A DNA stretch of 64,000 nt from Setaria digitata (Eukaryota > Nematoda > Chromadorea > Rhabditida > Setariidae), in the NCBI GenBank assembly GCA_003640385.1, contig RCAB01000107.1, positions 62,001 to 126,000 of the forward strand, in the 5' to 3' direction. Position numbers and translations under genes: made by a program. A model generated the notes under the pieces. It searched no databases, was not told the DNA's origin, and saw only the letters and a list, made by a program, of their open reading frames with translations. This document shows positions 42,219 through 53,444 of the stretch, in pieces. Within the stretch, counting starts at the first letter, position 1. Each line of letters starts with the position of its first letter.

Positions 42219-45200
42219 TATTGCTTCAATCAGAAGTTTTTAATGTCTTGGAGTGATAGTGTTGATAAAATGATTAATCACAGAAAAAGTATCAGCTGAA
42301 GATGAATTTGTTACATTTTAAAAGAGCTAAATTAAATTCAATTCTTTCAAGGATGTGTTTAGCTAACTAAGCATTAAGATTGATTCTAAAGAATAGTTTC
42401 ACTTAATCACCAGAAGAAGATTTGTTTCTAAATCAACAATTCAATTGTTCAATTTTTGCATCACACTCTAAAATAATTATCATCAATAATTTAAATAGGT
42501 GCTGTTGTATGATGTATGATGATAGAGTAGGGATTAAGATATGAGAGATTAACATCTTATCATGATACAATCACATGAGCATTTGTTAGTAATTAGGAAA
42601 TATACATATATATTTCCTAATTACTAATATACTTAAAATATATATATATATATATAAAATATATATATTTTAAATATATTTATATGGAATAATATTTTAT
42701 TTTTGGTTTAATTTAATTCAAATTTAAGATGCAAAATTTGTTTCTTTTCATTTTTCAGTGTTTTTTTTTTTTTTTTTTTGCTAGATTTGAAAACATTACA
42801 GGAATGAAAATTTTAAATACTTTAGAAAACTTTTCTTCACACACAAAAAAAAAAAACTCTTACTATCTAGCGAAGCATATCCGTATTTTTAATTTGGTCA
42901 TTGTATTCGATTAAGCATTTTTAAAACAGGTGAGTTTATGGGAGATATCTGATTACATAACATGCAGATTGTATTACGAAAGGGTCAGTTCGAGAGTGAT
43001 GATTATATGAATGAAATAAAACAATAAGCAATTTTACTTCTGACACACTACTAGTATTTCTGCTCCAAAATGTCTTAAACAAAACGTTACAATTTTAAAC
43101 AATTAGTTAATGTATTAAAAAGGAAAAAAAGAGACACAAAGATATATTGAATTTTTTCCTTTTTTTTTTTTCCTTTTGGAAACATATTTTTTTGTTGATA
43201 ATTTCTTTTTTTTTTTTTTTTGTGGTGAAGCAGATGAAAACAATTATTTTTGTACTATTGTTTAGACGAAAAAATAAAAATAAAAAACACAGCAAAACAA
43301 TTGATTGATTGATTCAAAAAAATTACGTGTGATTTGTTAATGCTTCGAGAACAACTTTTCCCGAAGTAAAAAGTGCTTTTTACTTCGGGAAAACTTTATT
43401 CGTTGATTTTTTTTTTTTTGCAGTAAAAAGAAAGAGAGAGAGAGAAAAAAAAAATTACCTTGAAATCCTTTCGTTCTGTGAACTGTAGATATGCAGAAAT
43501 AATCAATCTAAAATGATAATGTTAGCATTTACTATTTCGCCATTCAGTAATTAATATTAAATTGGGAAATGAAACTTTTACTCGACAAAATTTTCTGCAA
43601 TTTGATGGGAAAAATAAAATTTATCCTTAATTAAACGATTGCCGAGCACACAGTGCTACGAAGAAATTTTTTTTCCAAAAAAGAAAAAGAAAAATGCCTA
43701 AAAATTTCAAAATTATCTCCTTCAACATTTTATGCTTTCTTTTTTTCTAAACACATAGCAACAAATTTGCATGATACTTTAACTTATTCTAACTGTTGCA
43801 AAAGTAATAATTCTTTTTTTTTTCCACCCAAATAGACGAGTTCTTTCGGAAAAATGCTTCAGTCTAATACTAAATACTAGCCTCAATTATTAGATTTTGA
43901 AAGAGGAATATTGCTTTAAAAATGCTGAATAAATTGGTATCCACTTCAGAATGCTTTTGTTACAACTCTCAAAGGATTTCCGATTTTCCGGTCTGCTGCC
44001 TTTTATCTTGAAATTTTAAAATGTATCAGTTTATTTAAACATGCTTAATTGACAGATTAAAAGCTAAATAATTACAAGCATTCGAATGAGAATAATAACT
44101 TTATTATTATTTTTTTCTTTAGATTTTGATAGCATCTGATTTTGTTTATTTTTCCATTACGCCTGGTTAAATTCTTTTTAAAGTTTAATTTTCGGTTTAT
44201 TTTTTTCCAGCAATTTTGCCTTATTTATTTACTTTCTTTTTTTTTTAAATTTTGATTCTTTCTTTAACCAGCACTTCTATTTGTTAAAATATACGAGGAT
44301 ATCGTTCCTAAAAATTCTTTCATTTAATTCTCGTCTATTTTTTTATTTTGTCTTGTTAAATTTCTCCTTTTTTTTTCTTTTTCTTTTTCTTTTTTTTTTT
44401 TTTTTTTTTTTAACATATGCAACTTTTCCTTCATTCTATGCAGAACCATCTTGAAAGTCTAAATTGAAGTGCTTTAAAAATGCTAATTTTTTTTCTTTTT
44501 AAAGATAAAACAGAATAAACTAGGAAATTTTAAAATCACTTATTGCAATAACTTAATTATCAAGTAGTGCATTTGACAATAATCTGAATTCTCCAGAACA
44601 ATTACTATCAATTCAGGCTATTAAAAATTCAGGCCATTAAAAACAGCACCAATGATAATATTGTTGCAATCAGCTATCGTTTTTTTGTGAATTACTAAAT
44701 TTAGCATAAAATATTCGTACTGTAACAAAAAAAAAAAAAAATTAATTAATAAAATTTAATAAATACATTCTTGATAACTGTTTCCATAAATTATTAAATT
44801 GAATTGCATTAGGGTTTTTTAGGGTTTTGTTTATTTGAATAAATTACTTTTTGCTCAGTAAGATCTGCAAATTTGAAGAAGATAGGAACAATGGCAATAT
44901 TCCTTCAAATATTATTGGAATCGATTTGAAATGATTTACAAATGGGAAAATTGGAGGAATGCATTCTTCCGAAGACATTTTCCAGAAGCTTAGGTAATGA
45001 TAATGAGATTTTAATATTCAGAAAAAATATACTACTGAACAAATCGTTTTCTCCTTTTCTTTTCTTCATTTATTCCATCTTCTGATTAATTAATCTCTGT
45101 GATTCATTTATCAATTGAATTTTTTAAAATTTTTAAACTTCTTCCTCCCTTTTTTTTTTTCTGAATTAAAATTTTCCAGAGATTTCATTTCATCTTTACT

Positions 45201-45464
45201 GATGCTTAGCAGTATAGCAGCAACAAATGATCTCGAATTCAAATTAGCAGAAGATGTTAAATGCTGTCATCGGATATAGTGATGCATCTCTGCTTAAAAC
45301 ATTTTGCCACTGTAGCAATCGTTATTCAGTGCAACGCAATTAATTATATTTTAAGCGGATAGGCAATACAGGTGCTTGGTGCACATCATCCCCCAACATT
45401 TATATGATTACGTTGTAAAATGGATTAAATTTCACTGATAATTTCGACATTTCTTTGAGAGGAA

Positions 45465-45509
<45 letters not shown>

Positions 45510-45760
45510 AATAATAAACAAATTGTTCAATTTTCTCTGTAACTCTTTGAAAAACTGTCTATATCCATTACGTAAAAGTTAAAATATTAAATTCACCTGT
45601 ATGAAATTAAGCAGCATATGAGGAAGTTCTACTATTTGTTGTCACTGCACTGATCTGTGTTATCAACATTGATAAATAGCATTTTTGACCAACTTTCACT
45701 ATTTCGCTTCTTTTTCAATCTTGTCTTTGTTGTTCAACTCATTCATTAACATACAGACAG

Positions 45761-45804
<44 letters not shown>

Positions 45805-48800
45805 GCACATGCATACACAGTTATGTATCGGGAAAACTGACTTTAAAATACATAAATTTCAATGTAGATTGTCGGGAAGTGTTCATTTCTCAAGTAAGTA
45901 CCACTGGAATGTGCAACTTGTGATTGCCTTGGCTGATAAGTGTGTCTAATGGGAGCCAGAAGATTATATATGACAATGGGTCAGTTAATCATTATTTCAT
46001 TTCCTAATATTGTTGATTAATTGTTCATTTTCGTCCAGCTTCCTTATCAACAGCATTTTTCTTCCTTCATTATCTTTTATGCAGCTTGAATAACAACCGA
46101 TTTGTATTGTTCGATGTTTAAATTTTGAATAACTGATCTGAATTGTTCGATAGTTTGTTCAAAATTTGGCTAACGTAACAAGAGGCTTGTTAGGCTGTTG
46201 TTAAGTGAAATAATTACAGCTAATTATAGTTCTGCATAATCAAAAAGGAATTAAACATTTAATCTGGGACTTTTTAAATAGCTAAAGTACAAATTTACTT
46301 CACCCAACTAGAGGCTAGTCGAAAGCTTAGATAAGACTGATGTCTAGAGTCAGCTGACAATTTATGGTCCAGTTATTTAACATTACATCTGAAGAGTGCA
46401 GCTGATATGAAATTTTTTAAAATCTTATGTACTGTTATAAAATGAAGCTTATTACACAATAACTTTGTAGGAATTTGAAATAGCTTAGCACGAAGAAAGT
46501 AGCATTAAGTTTATCATTAACTGGAATTAGCTATGAGCTAGTGGCATCAAGTGATAAAACTAATTTTATCAGAACACAAACTGCAGACTGCAGTAGATAT
46601 TCCAAATAATTCGCGTCTATTTCGGTCTAATTTATCCGTGAAAACTGAATGAGGTTAAAATAGTTTCCAAAAATTGCTCCAGACGACACTTTTAGAATCA
46701 TAAAGCATAAAGGTTAGATAAGCTTGGATAACGTTAGAAATACAACTTTGAAAAAACTGAGAAAGTTTGATTAATTTTACATGTTATAATACTACTATGT
46801 CATTTCACAATTTGGAATTGGTAATTTCATAACATTTTGCGCGAATTTTTTTAATTAATAATTTCTTCAATATTTTGCAAGAAATTTCTTTACCTTATTT
46901 TCCTGACAAATGAGTCTTGAATTGATATATCTGATTTAATAAGCAGCAATAGATGCATATTATCTGATAAAACCGTAATCATGATTGAATGCTTTATGTT
47001 ATTAATTTTAATTAAAAAAAAAAAAGAGAGAAAAAAAAAGTGTTATTTTATGTTATGCTGTCGATAATCATGTTCATCTATCCATCTACTTTTTGTCCTT
47101 TAGTTTGATGAATGTCGGAAAATAAAAATAAGAATAGGAGTAAAATGAAATGTAATAGAATCTTAAGAGTTACTCTTGAATGTCATATTACACCTCATGC
47201 AATGGAGACAGGTGTATCGGTGGGTGCTAAAGCATATTATTACAGGACTGAGGTTACTGATGTAGTTATTTATTTTTAATCACTTTCACTACAACCTCTT
47301 ATCAGTTTTCTTTTTTTTTTTTTTTCTTAACATACGAGTTAGTCTTATCAGAAATCTGAACTGATGGTCAATTCGTGGTGTTAACATTCAGAAAACATCA
47401 GTAAATGCAGAGGTTGTGATAATAATATCATAATAGTTGAACTACAGGAATTCAGTGATCAAGAAAATGATGTTTATCAATTGATTACAGCCTTCAATTT
47501 TTGTTCTTTTGGTTACGCTCTTCAATTTTCAAAAATTTTAAAAACTGAAAAATAATAAACTAATTGCCAGTTAATTTCATTAACATTTTTACACTTCTGA
47601 AATTCAAAGGAAATTTCTAAAAAATAAAAAAAAATCCAATCATTTTGAAACTTAAATTGTCTAAAATTTAGACTAATAATAGAAAATTATTTGGTTTAAA
47701 AATTTAATTGGAACTCATAAAAGTAATGAATTTTCTAACCATAAATTAGTGACAGCATGAGCATACACATTTCTCCTTAGTCTCATTCCTTTTAATTTAG
47801 CAACAATTCAGTTCTTCAAAATAATGAAGAATTTCTAGAGACGATTGGCAAGGTGAAATGGGATGAATATCCTTTGAGGAAAGGTGACAGTAATTCAGTA
47901 TGTTCTGAAGAAGGTTCGCCGCCGGACTCCTTGGCAAAGCGCATTATCAAGGTTGCTATGTTTCATTTTCTGAATGCTTGATGATTTGGCGACATGAAGC
48001 CAAAAAGTCTAACTTCACTTTCCGAAAGCAAAGTAGGGTTTGCGGTCTAGAGAGGGTTTTTTTGATGAATACTAAATTTGGCTATATTTTAGCTGATAAA
48101 AATCCTCATACCTCATGTTGGTCTCATCATATTATTGTTAACTTATATCGCTATCGGTGCTCTAATCTTTATCTGGCTTGAAGCTGATAACGAGCTGCAG
48201 GTATGATGATGGCTTTCTTCTTATCATTTTAGTCAATCCTTAACTTGTAAGAATAACGCAATTAGCATATTAAGCTCTTTTTGTGACACGAGAAATGAAT
48301 GATAGTGAAAATATTCCCCATATAATAAATAAGCTATTTTTAAAAGAAAATTTATATCTTTGAGCTTCTATAATTTGCAGAATCGCCGATCGAAATTGCA
48401 AAAAGTGTTGAAACTGTACAGTATGATTATCAACGAGACTTTCAATATTTGTATGCCTGAACTTACTACCAATGCTACACGATCTTCGGTACGTTTCCTG
48501 CAAATAGTTTCTTTAGAATACTGTACATCTTATCAGAAGATATTTCGTATTCCAGGAATTTTTCCATCTTCATTAAAAGTTACTTGTACTCTCAATTAAT
48601 ACTTGGGATTACCGTAAATATCTACTTCTTTGCGAGTAATCAGTGATAGTATAATCAGTTGAAGAGATAAGAACAGTTTTAAATAAGGAATATTTAAAAA
48701 TTTTTTTTAAATAAGGAGAGAAAAGATGGATAAAAGCAACGTTTTTTTTTTTTTTTTTTTTTTTTTNTGATAGTATAATCAGTTGAAGAGATAAGAACAG

Positions 48801-51660
48801 TTTTAAATAAGGAATATTTAAAAATTTTTTTTAAATAAGGAGAGAAAAGATGGATAAAAGCAACGTTTTTTTTTTTTTTTTTTTTTTTTTAGCTGTTTCT
48901 AAATAAATAAATCATATGTTGATCCTTATCACTAAACTTAATTTTTGCTTTTTCGGAAACAATATTTACATAAATATTTCCAACTGTGATCAAAATTCTC
49001 TACGCTGGAATCACACAGGTTGAGCGGCGGATACGTCCATTGTTATCAGTCTTATCAAGTACACATGAATATGATGATCGTTTTACGTTAAACGGTCAAC
49101 TGTGGACTGATTCTGAAGAAGAACTTGTTACGCGTTGGTCATTCGCTGCTTCTGCATTATATGCTTTAACTGTTATCACATCAACCGGTTTGTTAAATTT
49201 TAAAAGTTCTTTTTTTAATCAAAATTTGTTGAAATTACATTATTTATTGAACTGTTCATTATTAAATTAGTTGGAAATTTTCAGGATATGATCATGTAAC
49301 ACCAAGTACTGATCCTGGACGATTGTTCACGGTATTTTTTGGCCTCGTTGGTATACCTCTAATGTTTATCACTGCCGCTGATATTGGCAAATTTCTATCA
49401 GAAATTGTAATACGATCATATAGCAAACTGTTAGGATTGATTGAATGGATTGGCTCTGTAATTGATGCCATTCGTGATTGCCTCAGAGATGAAGATGATG
49501 ATTCGATCGATTCAAGGTTTAATTCCATTTATTTTTTATACTATAAAATTCGGACGAAGAAAGTTATTTAGTGGCGCTCTTCATAGAGGTGCTCATTTAT
49601 CTTTTTGAACAAGTTTATTTTGAATTGCAGAAAAAGGCGAACAGTTCGACCACAAAGTGTTTTGGGTGAGGATGAAGATGAAGAAGGACGACTGCAACTT
49701 CCAATTGCTTCATACTTTGGATTGATCATTGGATACTGTGCCATTGGGAGTATGCTTTTTAATACTTTTGAAAAGGGACCCGTATGGTGAGTTTTGAATA
49801 TTTAACTTATTCAATGTAAACTGGGCATAGCAATGAGATTTTATTTGGCACAAAAATTTTATTAAAAAGTTGTGCAGTTGAAATAATTGAGGAGAGTTAA
49901 AAGTAATTAACTGATCTTATTTCATTAAAAGTTTTAAACATTGAAGAAAAGACTTATTTAAAAAAGCAGAATTATAGGCAGTAAAAATTACATATCGTTA
50001 ATAAAATAAAAATTAAGACTAAATAAAATATGCAACTGCTAAGATTGGAAAATGGAAATGATGGATTTTAGAAAGTGAAAGTTAAATACTTAACCAACTC
50101 TTCTAATACTAAATTATTTCTAGGTCATTTATGCATGGTCTATTTTTCTCATTTAATACAATTACAACAATCGGTCTTGGTAATATCCATGTTAGAAATC
50201 AGTTCTACTTGGCTGTCAGTTTCCAATCATTTTCTCAAAATAAATTTCAATGTTTTCCCTTTTTTTTTTTTCTTTTTTGTCGTATTTCTAAAATATACCT
50301 TAATCTTGAATCTCTTTTAATATTTAAGCTTTAATATAAAGTAAAGAGGAACACATCAAAACCGTGTAAATGATTAATTTCTAAATTTATTTTTTGCTCT
50401 TCTGTTGCAATTTATTGTATTTTGAATTGATAAAAATTAGTGTAATAAAAATAAATTAATGTAATAAAATAAATCAAAATTTAACCATATAAATATCTTT
50501 TTTCTTTTCGCTCAAACTCACACATTCACTTTCTTAACTATTTAATTAAAGTCAAATTAGAATTATTCAACTTACAGTTAGTGATTGCTTATGTGATAAT
50601 TGGTCTGGCAGTGATAACAGCATCATTAGACTTATGCAGTTCAACACTCAAACGAACATTTACCAAACTACATTATTTCGGTCGAAAAATTCGTGGAGCA
50701 CGTCGAGGTTTTGCAAGTGTTAGCGATGATATTCGTGAAGCTATGAGGATTATTGCAGCTCTCAAGAAGACAAGGTAAAATTATTTTCCTTTTGAACACC
50801 TAAAATTATTCATTTGCATCGTTACCTGACAGGTATGCTTATTATTAAGTTTCACTAATCTATACATATACACTATACATATGCATAATAAAAGTTCATT
50901 CATTTAATTGCAAAAGTTGCTGAATGGAAAGAGATGGAGACGAATATTGATCGAGAAATAGTGATTATCATCATTATCTTTTAATTACTTTGTTGTTTGT
51001 TTAATATGCTCTAATATTTAATATGAAATTGTAGAATATAAGTGCTTTAGAATGGGTCTGATATTCTCATACATATAATTTCATATCGAAAATATATAAA
51101 AAAAATATATATATATACCAGAAATTAATAGTAAAAGGGAAAAAATATTTTCTTATCGATAAAAATTTTGTTGTCTGTTGCTTAAATTTACGTCTAAAGT
51201 AAGACCAAAGAAATTAAAATTTTCTATCTTGTTTATCATTATTATCAACTAAAATTTTTAGCATGAAAACATGACAAAAAAAGAAATTTTTTTTTTTTTT
51301 TAACGATATTGATTGTAGGCCAAGCAAAGAGCGCATAACATTAGAAGATTTGAAACGATTTCTCGAAGTTCAAGAACATCTCATCAGACAACCCTACGTT
51401 CCATATAATGTCCACATTTTCCGGTGGATCGAAGATGCTGTATGTTTTATGCCCTTATTATCATATCACATCTATCTAATTCTAATGTTTTGTTTTTGAA
51501 AGAATAATCGGTAACTGCTGTCTTCCAATGATAACGCTGTTAATAATTTTTATCAGTGAAAAATCCAACTTATCTCTTCCAGTATGCACAATATTTTGAC
51601 GAAGGATCACTCAACGAAAAGGAAAAGAACTCGACAGCAGATCCAATACTGTTTTTTTGA
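35759..51660 (+). CDS. Two-pore domain potassium channel (TWK/K2P)
   Basis: Membrane leak potassium channel with four transmembrane helices and two pore loops. Exons: 35759-35882, 47812-47951, 48093-48200, 48381-48488, 49019-49187, 49285-49515, 49631-49786, 50124-50214, 50578-50774, 51319-51439 and 51583-51660, about 507 residues. M1 is LIPHVGLIILLLTYIAIGAL. The extracellular cap follows, with the N-glycosylation sequons NET and NAT. Pore 1 reads YALTVITSTGYDHVTP. M2 reads TVFFGLVGIPLMFITAAD, typical of nematode TWK channels. M3 is YFGLIIGYCAIGSMLF. Pore 2 is FNTITTIGLGNI. M4 is LVIAYVIIGLAVITASLDLC, then a cytosolic tail ends at TGA 51658-51660. Intron 1 is about 12 kb; exon 1 and exon 2 join in phase 1. 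Which TWK subfamily it belongs to cannot be told here. Confidence 0.92.
37063..37099 (+). repeat. Imperfect hairpin in K2P intron 1
   Basis: GTGACAGG (37063-37070) pairs with CCTGTCAC (37092-37099). An inner GACTGA/TCAGTT stem forms around a short loop, giving a 37-nt foldback. Confidence 0.6.
37176..37215 (+). repeat. 20-bp tandem duplication in K2P intron 1
   Basis: ATAAGCGGCTAGAACAGGTG is followed directly by a copy with two differences (37196-37215). Confidence 0.7.
40441..40528 (+). repeat. TA and TG microsatellites
   Basis: Two TA runs separated by AGAAGTTGCTGTTA run into a TG repeat ending near 40527. The spacer words AGAAGTTGCTGTTAT recur at 40805, next to a second repeat block. Confidence 0.85.
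40866..41066 (+). repeat. Imperfect GAT/ATC trinucleotide repeat
   Basis: About 200 bases of GAT-rich repeat just upstream of the alternative K2P first exon. Its reverse strand yields long His/Tyr-rich frames that are composition artefacts. Confidence 0.8.
41122..41266 (+). CDS. Alternative first exon of the K2P channel
   Basis: A GC-richer island in intron 1 opens at ATG 41122 and reads MGTTNAALSLRRFTQTSFNF, then a Pro-rich ALPPPVPVVSPPLTP, then ISRKSSLSI. It ends at a GTTAGT donor after one base of the next codon. That is phase 1, the same as the first exon at 35759-35882, so either can join the exon at 47812. The resulting channel would have a different cytosolic N-terminus, with an RKSSLS stretch that resembles a basophilic-kinase site. 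Evidence is coding-like composition, donor and matching phase. No transcript was available, and an unrelated short gene remains possible. Confidence 0.55.
42139..42217 (+). repeat. (GT)n microsatellite
   Basis: An uninterrupted run of about 40 GT units within K2P intron 1. Confidence 0.95.
42586..42627 (+). repeat. 42-bp near-perfect palindrome
   Basis: Arms TTAGTAATTAGGAAATA and its complement flank an 8-base AT-rich centre. More TA-rich foldback sequence follows to about 42680. Confidence 0.8.
43356..43393 (+). repeat. 38-bp palindrome with 2-base centre
   Basis: TTTTCCCGAAGTAAAAAG (43356-43373) and its exact complement (43376-43393) are separated only by TG, giving a perfect 18-bp stem. 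Confidence 0.88.
45469..45507 (+). repeat. (GA)n microsatellite
   Basis: Run of GA units of about 39 bases in K2P intron 1. Confidence 0.9.
45762..45800 (+). repeat. (CA)n microsatellite
   Basis: Run of CA units of about 39 bases in K2P intron 1. Confidence 0.9.
48644..48889 (+). repeat. Duplicated segment around a single N
   Basis: Positions 48644-48766 and 48768-48889 carry the same sequence, each ending in a long T run, with N at 48767. This is most likely an unmerged contig overlap inside a K2P intron. Confidence 0.85.
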
Positions 51661-52801
51661 TAAAATTTACGTTGGCTACTTGCTCAACGTTATCGTCTTT
51701 CCAAAATCTTTCCATTGTCGTCTTTACCAATACCATCCCTATCATGAATATGTTTATTATCAACGCTGTATTTATCAGGATAGTTACTATCATCATCATC
51801 ACCATCAGTATATTCATGTTTTCTCACATAACTACAGCGACATCCCTCCCCATCACTTGCGACATTTTGAGTTCTATTTCATTGGAACTAAAACTCAAAA
51901 TCCGTTATTCTCGTTACTTGTGCGTTTCATTGCAACACCTCATTTTAATCAAAAAAAAAGAAGGAAAAATACCTCAAAAAGCAAATTTTTGTACATATTT
52001 GATGGAGATATAATAACTGTATCAGTAATTTTAGTAATTTACAATTCGCATTATATCAAAAATCTCTTACAAATTTTAAAACCCTTAAAACGTGCTGACT
52101 TCAAAAACAATGCATCTATTTCATTTATTTGGTAAGATCATCTGCAAAAATTCACCGACCTCATTTCACTGACCAGTGGTCAAAATTCTGCAAAAATTCC
52201 ATTTCTCATCACTAATAACCACTAGAAAACCTGTATATGACAAATTCTCCTTCCGAAAAAAAAAAAATCCCTCTTCAAATTTAGATTTACAGCAGATGTC
52301 CACAGATGATCATGCCACAGTCTTGTCCTCAATCTAATGTATTTCGAAGAATAACTTTTGGACGGTACATTTCAAGGGAAGTTTATAAAATGAGACGCAC
52401 ATGTGTATATAGAGTGATTGACTAATGTTATTTTATGTATTCATGTTTATGGACCATTATTTCATTTCACTGAAATAGAAGCATGTTTTGAAACCTAACG
52501 AATGTTACGTACAGGATCGACTTACATCAATCACATCATCCCAGAACAACTACTAACATCAAATAAATATAAATTATATTGTCAGATTCAATTACAAATT
52601 ATACAGAGCGTAAACATAGAAGCCTTATGGATTATAAAACACATAACAACTAGCATGTAATGAAACCAGGCAACTACCACTACCATCTTCATTATTCATC
52701 GGCCCAAAACAATAACCATAAGAAAATAACAGTAAATGCTACGTAACTAATATCAAAACGGCCTATATTGTCAGCAAGGTCAAGTACAGAAAGGAGTAGC
52801 G

Positions 52802-52875
52802 ACATCTGATATGATCAATTCCTATACAAAACTATATATATATAGTTTTGTATAGGAATTGATCATATCAGATGT
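52802..52875 (+). repeat. Perfect 74-bp palindrome
   Basis: The left arm beginning ACATCTGATATGATCAATTC is matched base for base by its complement on the right, with no spacer (centre between 52838 and 52839). It abuts a TA repeat. It could form a cruciform, or a 37-bp RNA stem if transcribed. Confidence 0.95.

Positions 52876-52930
<55 letters not shown>
52876..52930 (+). repeat. (TA)n microsatellite
   Basis: TA run of about 55 bases immediately following the 74-bp palindrome. Confidence 0.9.
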
Positions 52931-52931
<1 letters not shown>

Positions 52932-53444
52932 CTTTTTGAAACTAAGAATCCAGTGCAAGATGAAAGCAACTCGAACCATGAGGGAAAGCTTGAAAACAGA
53001 TACCCTATAATACTATGTAATAAATCTATATTTCTATATAAATGTTCTTGCATGAATAATTTTTTCCCAGATAAACTGGAAATGAAGGAATGGGAATATA
53101 CTTCTGGTTTATGTCAATGTAATTATTTAAAGACTAGAGTATTTACGACAAAAATATCCCATTTAAAATACATTACAATCATGTGCTCTAAAATGAAATA
53201 TGGGATTCGTTTGCCCATAATCCTAAAAACTTGAAATTACCGTTGCTAAATGACAAGAAAAAAATATCCAGAAAATACTGATTTCATTCCAGAGAATTCC
53301 AGTAACCAACAAAAATGAAAGTAATATCCAGTTACCATTTTGAAAGACAAAAGTAAAATTAAAGAAGACACGCAACTGAAAAAGTATACAGGAAGATAAA
53401 TCAGATAATTTTACTGATTTCAAATGAAGATTGGCAGCGATATG

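Larger units (their letters stand above)
51661..53444. other. Convergent intergenic region K2P / COP1
   Basis: About 1.8 kb between the ends of two converging genes. It contains the 74-bp palindrome and a TA repeat. Frames at 51584-52135 and 52953-53234 have no recognisable family. Confidence 0.55.

Noticed and set aside
52953..53234. 93-codon plus frame
   Set aside because: No family, no Kozak or leader site, and located between convergent gene ends next to repeats.
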